From Nitrospira sp. CG24D (lineage in GTDB: Bacteria; Nitrospirota; Nitrospiria; Nitrospirales; Nitrospiraceae): a stretch of DNA of 64,000 bases. The translations under genes and the position numbers were made by a program. The notes beneath the pieces are model-generated. The model made no database searches. It was not told the origin of the DNA and saw nothing but the letters and a program-made list of their open reading frames with translations. Location of the stretch: positions 37,561 to 101,560 of the forward strand of contig NEWQ02000011.1 of the NCBI GenBank assembly GCA_002869855.2, written 5' to 3'. Below, piece by piece: positions 9,295 through 16,909 of this stretch; positions within the stretch are counted from its first letter, which is position 1; each line of letters opens with the position of its first letter.

Positions 9295-10868
9295 CGCAGG
9301 ACTCCCTGTCTGAGGCCGGTCGCATCGCCTCCGGCCCTCGGCCCCTCGCGATCGAGGGGGCCTTCGGAACCGGATCCGATCAAGGCGGCGCGATAGGCGG
9401 CCAATGTGTCGATCAGCCATGGGCGCGGCTGCGCCGAATCGTCTTGGGGCGCCAAGGGAACCGCGGTCGCCTGTAACGCCGACTCTAAAACCGGAAGCGG
9501 CGCGGCCGGCACCGCGCTCTTCAGCAACGCCAGCGCTCCCGCCACATGTGGCGCGGCGAATGAGGTGCCCGTCACCGTGGCATAATTCAGCATCCCGCCG
9601 AACGACCGATCCGCCACCCGCACCTGTTCGCCAGGGGCCACCACCGCCGGGAACATCCCTCCGTCACAGGCCGAGGGCCCCCTGCTGCTGAACGGTGACA
9701 ACGTGAGCTGCTGGTTCACTGAGCCGACGGAAAGCTGCCCAGGATTATTGGCCGGACTGATACTCGTTGACGCACCGGCCCCCGAGTTCCCCGCGGACAG
9801 CACAACGGCAATGCCGGACGCCCGCAGCGCATCTAACTCGTCTTGAAACGCCCGGTTGCACACATTCACCGTGGCGACGGCCCACGAAAGAATGACGACA
9901 TCCGGCGCATCGTCCGTCGCGACATCGCCATCCGGATCCAGCGCCCACTGTAAGCTCTGATGCATGAGACTTTCCCTGGAAAATCCGGCATCGTTGAACA
10001 GCTTGGCGGTGATCCACTGGGCATCGGGCGCCATCCCGATCGCCGTCCCGCCGCTCACGCGGCCGACGGCCAGACTCATCGCATGGGTGCCATGCCCGTC
10101 CAGATCGGCCGGAGTCGCATGCTCGCCATGCGGGTCGAACCAGCTATTGGTACCCCCGCGATATTGCGCCGACAAATCCGGATGCTGCGCGTCCACACCG
10201 GTGTCCAGACTTGCCACGACCACGCCCTGCCCGGTAAATCCCAAGGCCCAGAGATCCGGGCCTTTGACTGCGGTCAGGTTCCATTCCGGCGATGAGGTGG
10301 GAGCAGCAGAAACAGCAGAGGCCTGGGAACCGGTCTCGTGAGGTCCCAATGCCGACACCGAGCCGGTGCGATCCGGATCATGCCTCGGCTTCCGCACCGA
10401 CGGGAGTCCGTTCCGCCCAAGCTGTATCGAGTGATGCCCCTGCGAGCCGGCAAATACCCGCATGATCCGATCCTGTCGAATCGACTCGACGCCGGAGAGC
10501 GCCGCAAGATCACGAATCAGCGACGGCTCACCCGAGAGCGCCAGCGTATGAGCCGCCCACAAGGATTTGATCTGTGTCGCGCCGTGTTCCTCGGCGTACC
10601 GGTGAACCTGCGCGGGAAATCCCTGCGCCTCCTGTTGCAACGCCTGAAGAAGCCGGGAGCGGCGCTGCCGCCGATCGGTCTCCTGGAGAGACCAGGGATC
10701 GACCACGCGCGGAAACGTCACAATGACGGGAATCGCTTCACCGGCGCCTCGTGCCTGTAGCAAGAGGTTCAGTTCCGGCTCGATGACGGCGGCGTGAACC
10801 GACGCGGCGAGCAGAGACCAGAGCAGCGTCCCTGTCAGCAATCCCGCGATGCGCCGGATCGGTTTCAC
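9291..10868 (-). CDS. Secreted subtilisin-like (S8) serine protease
   Basis: 525 residues with a signal peptide cleaved near AAS-VHA-AVIE (about 26). A propeptide/I9-like region follows (about 40-135, IPVIVTFPRVVDPWS ... VESIRQDRIMRVF), then a peptidase S8 catalytic domain. The triad is visible as LDTGVDAQHPDL (Asp about 222), DGHGTHAMSLAVG (His about 262) and TGTSFAAPHVAGALALL (Ser about 440), with the oxyanion-Asn segment VVLSAGNSGAG. The start is a GTG with GGAG upstream, next to the stop of the preceding gene. It is exported and could mature or shed the surface proteins encoded just upstream. Confidence 0.93.
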   Translation of the reverse strand: MKPIRRIAGLLTGTLLWSLLAASVHAAVIEPELNLLLQARGAGEAIPVIVTFPRVVDPWSLQETDRRQRRSRLLQALQQEAQGFPAQVHRYAEEHGATQIKSLWAAHTLALSGEPSLIRDLAALSGVESIRQDRIMRVFAGSQGHHSIQLGRNGLPSVRKPRHDPDRTGSVSALGPHETGSQASAVSAAPTSSPEWNLTAVKGPDLWALGFTGQGVVVASLDTGVDAQHPDLSAQYRGGTNSWFDPHGEHATPADLDGHGTHAMSLAVGRVSGGTAIGMAPDAQWITAKLFNDAGFSRESLMHQSLQWALDPDGDVATDDAPDVVILSWAVATVNVCNRAFQDELDALRASGIAVVLSAGNSGAGASTSISPANNPGQLSVGSVNQQLTLSPFSSRGPSACDGGMFPAVVAPGEQVRVADRSFGGMLNYATVTGTSFAAPHVAGALALLKSAVPAAPLPVLESALQATAVPLAPQDDSAQPRPWLIDTLAAYRAALIGSGSEGPLDREGPRAGGDATGLRQGVLR

Positions 10869-10871
10869 CGG

Positions 10872-11429
10872 TTACTCCACGATGAGGTTGTCCAACGTGA
10901 GATCGCCGAATTGAATCGAGACCTTGCTGCCGGCCTTAATGACCCCGCCGCGGTTCGCGAATAAGACGGAGTAGGTCCGGTCGGCGTACAGATGGCTGCG
11001 CGTCTGCTTCAAGGCCCCCACTTTATCCATCACGGGCACTGGCATCTCGGCTTTCGTGGCCTGATCGACGAGGGCCAGTCCCATCTTGGGACGAATCAGC
11101 CGCCCGGCTTTTGTTGTGTCCAGCACACGATAGCGGAAGTCGAGCATATGCCCGGCAGCCGTGACCCTGACGCCCAGAATGCTGACACCATATTGTTGCT
11201 CCATCGCCAGTCGCTGCGCCTCCGTAATGGAATGCGTTGCGAACGATTCCGGACTATGATGCCCATGCTGGGCCAGAGCCGGCGCCGCCACTGCGACCTG
11301 GGTAAGCGCGGCTTCGGTCGGGTTCGCCTCAATCGGCTCCGCCAGAGCTGGCCCAGCGACAACCAGGCCCCACACCATCGTCATCGCAACGCCGAATCCG
11401 AGCCGTTGACCGATCTTCGCGCTGTGCAT
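10872..11429 (-). CDS. Secreted protein of unknown function
   Basis: 185 residues with a clear Sec signal peptide (VAMTMVWGLVVAGPALA, cleavage about residue 30). The mature part carries a His-rich stretch AQHGHHSPESFATH and a beta-rich C-terminal domain (SILGVRVTAAGHMLDFRYRV ... YSVLFANRGGVIKAGSKVSI). The ATG has GGAGGGAG at the right distance. It lies between the cupredoxin block and the protease, four bases from the protease GTG, so it is co-transcribed with the protease. The family is not recognised. The His-rich segment might bind a metal, but that is only inference. Confidence 0.75.
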   Translation of the reverse strand: MHSAKIGQRLGFGVAMTMVWGLVVAGPALAEPIEANPTEAALTQVAVAAPALAQHGHHSPESFATHSITEAQRLAMEQQYGVSILGVRVTAAGHMLDFRYRVLDTTKAGRLIRPKMGLALVDQATKAEMPVPVMDKVGALKQTRSHLYADRTYSVLFANRGGVIKAGSKVSIQFGDLTLDNLIVE

Positions 11430-11502
11430 CGTGCTCCCTCCGCTGTGAGATGAATCAAACCCTGTCCTCGATACCCCACCAAGCTGCTTGCCACCGTGAT
11501 GT

Positions 11503-11571
11503 CCGCAGCCTGCGCGGGAGGCCGTCCCACAGGCTGCGGAGCTCAGGTGAATGCCGGGTATCCCGGCATTC
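11503..11571 (-). terminator. Two stem-loops at the end of the cupredoxin operon
   Basis: Directly after the stop of the cadherin-like cupredoxin gene there is a near-perfect hairpin, GAATGCCGGG (loop ATA) with its complement (11549-11571). A second has a 10-bp stem, CCGCAGCCTG/CAGGCTGCGG (11503-11512 with 11530-11539). Neither is followed by a clear U-run, so they may be 3'-end stabilisers or Rho-related rather than strong intrinsic terminators. Confidence 0.55.
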
Positions 11572-11573
11572 CT

Positions 11574-13976
11574 TTACGGCACCGGCACGTCGATCACTTC
11601 CGCGCCGGTCGATGACTTGGCGCTGATCGGCTGTCCGGACGAGAGGGACCCGGCCGCTGTCCTGAAGGTCCAACTGCCGTTGCCTCCGACCGTGACAGAC
11701 GTCTGCCCCGTCGTCGTCGTCAGCGGAGTTCCCGTCGCCGTCGCGCCGGGATAGATTGTCACAGTCGTATTCGGCTTGGTGCTCTTGCCGCGAATAAGCC
11801 AATCGCCGTTAGCCGCACGGTCAAAGCGCACCACCGTCAGATCCTTGACCAACGTCACATTGACGTCGGCGCTGTTCAGCAGACCGTCGTTTGCGCGATA
11901 CTTGAAGACCCGCGTGCCGACGTAGCCCGCCGTCGTTGTATAGGTGAACGACCCGTCTGCATTGAGACTCACCGTGCCTGACGGGTTGGACCGTTGAACG
12001 GCTGTCAGCGTATTCCCGTCCACATCGCTGTCGTTCGCCAGCACGCCGAATGCAGGAACAGTGAACGAGGTCTGTTTGTTCACCCCATAGGTGTTGGCCA
12101 CGGCCACCGGCGCGTCGTTCACCGGTGTGACAGTCATGGTGACCATGCCGGTGGCTGTACCCGGGGTCGGTGCTTGTCCGTCGCTGATCGTATAGGTGAA
12201 CGAATCGCCGCCGTTGAAGTTCAGCGCGGGCTTATAGGTCACGGTCGTGCCGTTGTTCGTCACTGTACCGTGCGCCCCTTGGGTCACCGCTGTGATCGTC
12301 AGCGGCTGGTTCTCCGGATCGGTGTCGTTTGCAAGCACCGAGATAATTAACGTACCGTCCTCCGCCATGGTCCTGAGATCGGGATTGGCCGTCGGCGCGA
12401 GATTCCCAACCACCGTCACCGTCACCGTTCCAGTCGCAGTACCAGGCACCGGTAGCTGCCCGTCGCTGATCGTGTAGGTAAAGGTATCGACTCCTGTAAA
12501 GGCCGCGTTCGGGGTATAGACCACACCCGTCGCAGTAAAGGTCACGGCCCCGTTGGTTCCCTGCGTCACCGACGTAATCGTCAGCGGCTGGCTCTCCGGA
12601 TCGCTGTCGTTCGCCAAGACATTCACGGTCACCGCTGTGTTCGGTTGGGTCGTTGCTGCATCGTTCACAGTCACCGGCGGACGGTTCACCGTGATGGTGA
12701 CAGTTGCGACATTGCTGTCCGTCCCGTTGTTCGCCTTATAGGTAAAAGAGACTTGACCGAAGAAGGCCGGCGCCGGGGTATAGACAAACGAGCCGTCGGC
12801 ATTGAGGACCAGCGTGCCGCTTGCGGGACCAGTCACGAGGACAGCGGTGGCCGTCAGGGCATTCTGATCGTTCAACAAGACACCGCGAGCCGCCACGTTC
12901 AATGGGATATTCACCGGCGTCGAATAGGCATCGCTGACTGCGGTGGGCGCCACCGCTGCGCCCGCACTGACCTCCAATTTCGCCAACATGCCCTGCCGGT
13001 TCCGGCGGTCGTGGATCGAATAGGTGCCGTTCACCGCCGGCACCCAGATCGCATCCATCGTCTTGGCGGCAGCCAGCAACGTCTCATACTGCTCGCGCGG
13101 ATGCGCGAGCGGATTGCCGTCTTCGGCAATCACCTGGAAATGCCCGCCCAGCAACGCCGCCACATGCGACTCCACCCCGGCGTTCAGCAGCCGCAGGAGA
13201 TTCCGCTGGCCTGCCTGACCAGCCGCGATCGGCGCGGTCAAGGCCGAATAGGGCGCGCCGTTGATGAGGAAGTATTTCGGCTGATAGTTGATGGTGCTGG
13301 TCGAATGACCGGCGGTACCGTATGTTCCGTTCGCCACTTCTGTATGGAGCGCCGGATCAATTTCGCTGAAGAGCAGGGTAGCCTCTCCGACGTAGGCCTG
13401 TCCCGCGTAGGCTTGTCCCGTCACCGCATCGGCTTTGATGCTGCCATACAGTCCCATCTGGACCTGCACCTGCGCGTGAGTTCCACTGTGATAGAGATAG
13501 GTGCCGGGCTTGAGGTTCGACCAGACATAGTCGCCGATTTGGCCCTGAGTGGTTTCGTGGGTGAACGACCGCATCCGAGCTCGTAACACGCCGTCACCGT
13601 GCGGACTCACAATTGGATCAAACATGACGGGAACCATGTTGTCTTCCCGCTGACCGGGAATCACAACCGACGTCATATTCGGCACTGAGAGGCCGATAGC
13701 AGGCAAGTTGTTTTTCAAATGAATGGTGAGGCTCGTCTCACCAGCCGGCACGACCAGCTGCGGCCCTGGGACAGCGGCGGGTCCGCACACCCAACTGGAG
13801 TCGCAGGACGCGTACCCCCACATCGGCACTGTCGACGGTATACCCACCGGATATTCCAACCCAGTCAGTGGCCGAGCCTCGAGCCAGACTTCCGCCGACC
13901 AGACGGGGCTGGTGCCGAGAGCCACCCCGACGACAGCCAATGAACAAGCTCTCAGAAAATGATGTAGGGTGCGCAT
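11574..13976 (-). CDS. Cupredoxin-domain protein fused to cadherin-like/Ig repeats; copper ligands lost
   Basis: 800 residues, with signal peptide (about 1-28). Two cupredoxin domains (about 30-370) resemble the two upstream multicopper-oxidase-like proteins: GTYLYHSGTHAQVQVQMGL matches GTYLYHSGTQQDLEVEMGL of its neighbour. At the site where the neighbour has HPFHHHGN this protein has SHVAALLG, so copper binding is probably lost. From about 375 follow four or five cadherin-like/VCBS-type repeats with motifs VLANDSDPESQPLTITSVTQ and FTYTISDGQ, then a short Ig-like C-terminal domain. The ATG at 13976 sits eight bases from GGAG; an ATG two codons earlier is too close. It is likely a secreted structural or adhesive partner of the cupredoxin complex. 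Confidence 0.82.
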   Translation of the reverse strand: MRTLHHFLRACSLAVVGVALGTSPVWSAEVWLEARPLTGLEYPVGIPSTVPMWGYASCDSSWVCGPAAVPGPQLVVPAGETSLTIHLKNNLPAIGLSVPNMTSVVIPGQREDNMVPVMFDPIVSPHGDGVLRARMRSFTHETTQGQIGDYVWSNLKPGTYLYHSGTHAQVQVQMGLYGSIKADAVTGQAYAGQAYVGEATLLFSEIDPALHTEVANGTYGTAGHSTSTINYQPKYFLINGAPYSALTAPIAAGQAGQRNLLRLLNAGVESHVAALLGGHFQVIAEDGNPLAHPREQYETLLAAAKTMDAIWVPAVNGTYSIHDRRNRQGMLAKLEVSAGAAVAPTAVSDAYSTPVNIPLNVAARGVLLNDQNALTATAVLVTGPASGTLVLNADGSFVYTPAPAFFGQVSFTYKANNGTDSNVATVTITVNRPPVTVNDAATTQPNTAVTVNVLANDSDPESQPLTITSVTQGTNGAVTFTATGVVYTPNAAFTGVDTFTYTISDGQLPVPGTATGTVTVTVVGNLAPTANPDLRTMAEDGTLIISVLANDTDPENQPLTITAVTQGAHGTVTNNGTTVTYKPALNFNGGDSFTYTISDGQAPTPGTATGMVTMTVTPVNDAPVAVANTYGVNKQTSFTVPAFGVLANDSDVDGNTLTAVQRSNPSGTVSLNADGSFTYTTTAGYVGTRVFKYRANDGLLNSADVNVTLVKDLTVVRFDRAANGDWLIRGKSTKPNTTVTIYPGATATGTPLTTTTGQTSVTVGGNGSWTFRTAAGSLSSGQPISAKSSTGAEVIDVPVP
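12120..12900 (-). repeat. Tandem cadherin-like repeats within the cupredoxin fusion gene
   Basis: Imperfect repeats of roughly 280-290 bases encode beta-sandwich units, each with an ANDSDPE or ANDTDPE calcium-type motif, a PLTITSVTQG or PLTITAVTQG strand and a DTFTYTISDGQ-type strand. The best-preserved pair spans about 12130-12350 and 12410-12625. Divergence is at the level expected for established protein repeats, not a recent duplication. Confidence 0.7.
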
Positions 13977-14027
13977 CGTCATGACTCCTGCGTTGTAATG
14001 TGAAGACCCGTCATTCCTGTTGTCATC

Positions 14028-14237
14028 TCAGTCCTCGCGCGATTCATCGCCGTCCAATCCGAGCAATGTTCGCTTCCGCTTGCCTTCCACGCCTGGTGGA
14101 AATACGAGATAGATTGACGGCCGCTTCCTGGCCCGCCAACGTTCAGGCCCAAGGCCTGACATCTTAGAGTCCTGCCGGGATTGAGCCGGAGACATCGGCT
14201 CCGATCGACCAGCCTGGTCTGGCGCACGCTCTTCCAT
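14028..14237 (-). CDS. Small charged protein, 69 residues, unknown function
   Basis: A highly polar, Arg/Glu/Ser-rich protein (begins MEERAPDQAGRSEPMSPAQS) with no signal peptide or membrane helix. The case for it being real is the very good ribosome binding site GGAGGAAGG placed before the ATG, and its location in the 280-base gap between two cupredoxin genes that otherwise follow each other closely. An overlapping 93-residue frame has no comparable start signal. It may instead be untranslated leader. Function unknown. Confidence 0.4.
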   Translation of the reverse strand: MEERAPDQAGRSEPMSPAQSRQDSKMSGLGPERWRARKRPSIYLVFPPGVEGKRKRTLLGLDGDESRED

Positions 14238-14260
14238 GGCCTTCCTCCAGTCTGCGGCAT

Positions 14261-15586
14261 TTACGGAATCTGCACGCTCGGATGCTCGACCATCATCATC
14301 GTCATCATGCCGCCGGGGAAAATGTCATCGTTGGTCATCTCGCGTTCTGTGTGCGAATGCCACATGAACGTAAAGGCCCCGGTCGGGTTATTGCCACCCT
14401 GCCCAGGCGGCAACGCAGCAAGCTGTCCCAGGAACGGGCTGCCGCTCCAGTTGCCGCCAAAGGTCAGGCTCAGGAGATCCGGCATCGTGGTCGGCAGCGC
14501 CTTTCCGTGATCGGGACAATATTCATGGGTCACCGTGTCAAAGCCGGTCGGATTGTTGCAGCTGTGGGTCGTGGCAGATTGATTGGGGTCGCCATAGATG
14601 TCCCATCCCAATTTTTCGCCGGTCCAAGTCCACAGCGCATCAACCGTTCCTCCCGGTACCATCGTGATGGTGAAATTGGATTCGGCCAGATCGGCCCCAG
14701 CACCGGGCGTGCTCTGCAACAGCCGCCCATCACGCGCAACAATCCAGGCATTATTCCCATGGTGATGGAAGGGATGGAGATCTCGTCCCGCGCCGATCAG
14801 CCGCATCAAAGCCCGCTCGCCCGGATGGATCTGCGGCATGCTGTTATAGGGCTGATAGGCCAGCCAGGGAGCTTGGCTCCCCGCGCCCAGCATGGTGTCC
14901 GGCGCATTGCGTCCATTGATGAACCAGAGGGTCGGGTGATACGTGGTGAAATCAACCTGGGCCGTCATCCCGAAATCGACGAGCCGGTGAATATTGGGGT
15001 CCATTTCCGTGAGGAGAAACAGGTATTCGCGCTCGAACGCGCTGCTCGGGTGTTCATAGGCTTGGTGCAAGGGATCTGCGGCATTGGGCCGCACGATCAA
15101 GGCGCCGACCAGACCCATTTCGACTTCCAGATCCTGCTGGGTCCCGCTGTGATAGAGGTAGGTCCCCGGCTGACTCGCGGTAAACGTATAGGTCACGGCA
15201 CAGTCGGCGACGCAGGGAGCCGCCGGCGCTTCCTGTGTCAGAGTGCCGGCCGCGCCGCCCGTCGCGGTCACGTTCGTCTGCCCTGGAAAGACAATGGAGA
15301 CAGGCACCGCCAGCTCATTCGTCAACGTCACGGTCACGGTGTCGCCCTGATTCACGATCATCGTCGGGCCAGGGTACTGCATCAGTCCACTCCCGTTCGC
15401 GTAGCCCCAACCCAACAGACTCTGGCCGTCGCCGGTGGAAATCAGGCCCGTCGTGGCGACCAGAGTGAATGCAGGGCCATTCACGCCGTCGATGGTTGCC
15501 AACGCCCGATCCGGGACAAGGCCCGGCAGGACTGCAAGCGCGGTGAAGAACGTCACAATCCCTCGTGTCATGGTTGCCAGCTTCAT
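14261..15586 (-). CDS. Multicopper-oxidase-like protein carrying only the HxxHHHG/HSH half-site
   Basis: 441 residues, signal peptide (about 1-30). There are two cupredoxin domains. Domain 1 (about 40-165) has the fold pattern (YPGPTMIVNQGDTVTVTLTN ... GTYLYHSGT) but lacks the HWHG and HCH ligand motifs. Domain 2 carries HPFHHHGN (His271, 274-276) and, near the C-terminus, MWHSHTEREM (His410, His412), where the usual HCH is HSH, so no type 1 copper Cys is present. The start ATG follows AAGGAG by seven bases. It lies 35 bases downstream of the complementary oxidase gene. It probably works in a complex with that protein. Confidence 0.85.
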   Translation of the reverse strand: MKLATMTRGIVTFFTALAVLPGLVPDRALATIDGVNGPAFTLVATTGLISTGDGQSLLGWGYANGSGLMQYPGPTMIVNQGDTVTVTLTNELAVPVSIVFPGQTNVTATGGAAGTLTQEAPAAPCVADCAVTYTFTASQPGTYLYHSGTQQDLEVEMGLVGALIVRPNAADPLHQAYEHPSSAFEREYLFLLTEMDPNIHRLVDFGMTAQVDFTTYHPTLWFINGRNAPDTMLGAGSQAPWLAYQPYNSMPQIHPGERALMRLIGAGRDLHPFHHHGNNAWIVARDGRLLQSTPGAGADLAESNFTITMVPGGTVDALWTWTGEKLGWDIYGDPNQSATTHSCNNPTGFDTVTHEYCPDHGKALPTTMPDLLSLTFGGNWSGSPFLGQLAALPPGQGGNNPTGAFTFMWHSHTEREMTNDDIFPGGMMTMMMVEHPSVQIP

Positions 15587-15621
15587 CGTCGTGCTCCTTC
15601 GTGTATCCAGGTCCATCAGGC

Positions 15622-16848
15622 CTACAGAGTAATGTGGATCTCGGTCATCATGCCGCCGAAATCTTCGGTGTTATTGCTGAGATAATTCAGGTTCGTGCTG
15701 TAGAGGAAATAGGTGCCTGCCGGAACGCCGGTCGTATCGATGATCACATCCATGGCCTCCCCCCCGCCCAGCGTCACGGAATTCGTGTCGTAGTAGGCCG
15801 GGAGTCCGTTCGGTCCCTTGAGGATATGCGCGCCGGTACCGACCACCTTCATGGGCAACCCCATCGCGGAGAGACTATAGAACGTCGTGATATTGAGGTT
15901 ACTGATCCGGAGCAGAATCTTCTGCCCGGCTTGAGCTTGAATCAGTGACGACTGCGGGTTCGACGTCACGTTGGCGCTTCGATAGTTGGCGGCGACCTTT
16001 TCCTCAGGCGCCGGCAATCCGGTCGGACTATTATTGACCGTATCCGGGTACCCACGGCCGTTCAACATCGGGTAGGTATCGAGCAAGTTGGCAAAGGGCA
16101 GCGGCTGAACACCGAGGTGAAGATCGTGAAAGACCGGGTCCATCGAGCCGATCTGAAGCGGGAACTCGACGTCATAGCGGGTCGACCCGTCACCGTCGTT
16201 GTACACATATTTATTTCCGGTTTGATGCTGGTGCGTCCCGAGCAGGGTCCCGTTCGGCAAGTCATTCTGTTTCGGCAACACATACAAGTTCCCGAGCATA
16301 CCCATCTGCATGTGCTCTGCCGCTTCGACGTGGCAGTGGTACATGAAGGTCCCGACCTCGACCGGTTCATAGTAGTAGGTCAGGCTCGAACTGGGATTGA
16401 TGCTGATACTGGCTTCCGGCTCGCCGTCGTAGACCGACCCCGCGTTCGGAAAGCCATGCCAGTGGACGCTATGCGGATCGAACAAATCGGGCCGCATGAC
16501 GGTTCCGGCGTTGGAGAGCGTCAGGTAGACTTTGTCGCCCTCCTTGAAGTACAGCGTCGGCGCCGCAAATTGCGCCGCGAGGGTGCCCCAACTCAGAGAC
16601 TCCGCGATCGGTCTGCCGGTCAGATTTGAAAAGCCAAAGATGTAGAGCCCCGCACGACCGTCGGCCATGCGTATGAAGCCGTCGCCTCCGGAGAGATGCC
16701 GGCACTCGATGCCCGGGGTATCGCTCACCCCATCTCCATTCGTATCGCCGGGACATTGCACATTCACGATTGCCTCGGCATTCATGCCGGACAGCCCGAG
16801 GCCAGCGGTCATCAAGAGCGTGAGTAGATACCGTTTTGAAAATGACAT
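15622..16848 (-). CDS. Multicopper-oxidase-like protein with a type 1 copper site in domain 1
   Basis: 408 residues with signal peptide (to about 26), then a short Asp-rich loop (CPGDTNGDGVSDTPG) that may bind calcium. Domain 1 has HSVHWHGFPNAG (His126, 129, 131) and YHCHVEAAEHMQMGM (His171, Cys172, His173, His179, Met184), a full type 1 site plus half of a type 2/3 cluster. Domain 2 (about 270-408) has no comparable His motifs, ending NLNYLSNNTEDFGGMMTEIH. The ATG follows AAGGAG. A two-domain oxidase would normally supply the other half-site from its own domain 2; here those ligands appear in the next gene. Confidence 0.87.
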   Translation of the reverse strand: MSFSKRYLLTLLMTAGLGLSGMNAEAIVNVQCPGDTNGDGVSDTPGIECRHLSGGDGFIRMADGRAGLYIFGFSNLTGRPIAESLSWGTLAAQFAAPTLYFKEGDKVYLTLSNAGTVMRPDLFDPHSVHWHGFPNAGSVYDGEPEASISINPSSSLTYYYEPVEVGTFMYHCHVEAAEHMQMGMLGNLYVLPKQNDLPNGTLLGTHQHQTGNKYVYNDGDGSTRYDVEFPLQIGSMDPVFHDLHLGVQPLPFANLLDTYPMLNGRGYPDTVNNSPTGLPAPEEKVAANYRSANVTSNPQSSLIQAQAGQKILLRISNLNITTFYSLSAMGLPMKVVGTGAHILKGPNGLPAYYDTNSVTLGGGEAMDVIIDTTGVPAGTYFLYSTNLNYLSNNTEDFGGMMTEIHITL

Positions 16849-16909
16849 GTGCGTCTCCTTCTTCAAAGCCCCCGGTTCCACGACTCATCGCGGAACCGGG
16901 CTGTTTCAA

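Noticed and set aside
12645..13586. Plus-strand ORF of 313 codons opposite the cadherin-like cupredoxin gene
   Set aside because: Composition dominated by Arg/His/Gly and no fold-like pattern; the minus strand encodes a coherent secreted protein with signal peptide and repeats.
13979..14260. 93-codon ORF overlapping the 69-residue gene in another frame
   Set aside because: Starts inside the previous gene with no binding site and Arg/Cys-rich random composition; the 69-codon frame has a strong ribosome binding site.
14282..15685. Plus-strand ORF of 467 codons opposite two cupredoxin genes
   Set aside because: Spans two well-supported genes on the other strand, including their junction; protein sequence shows no recognisable domain.
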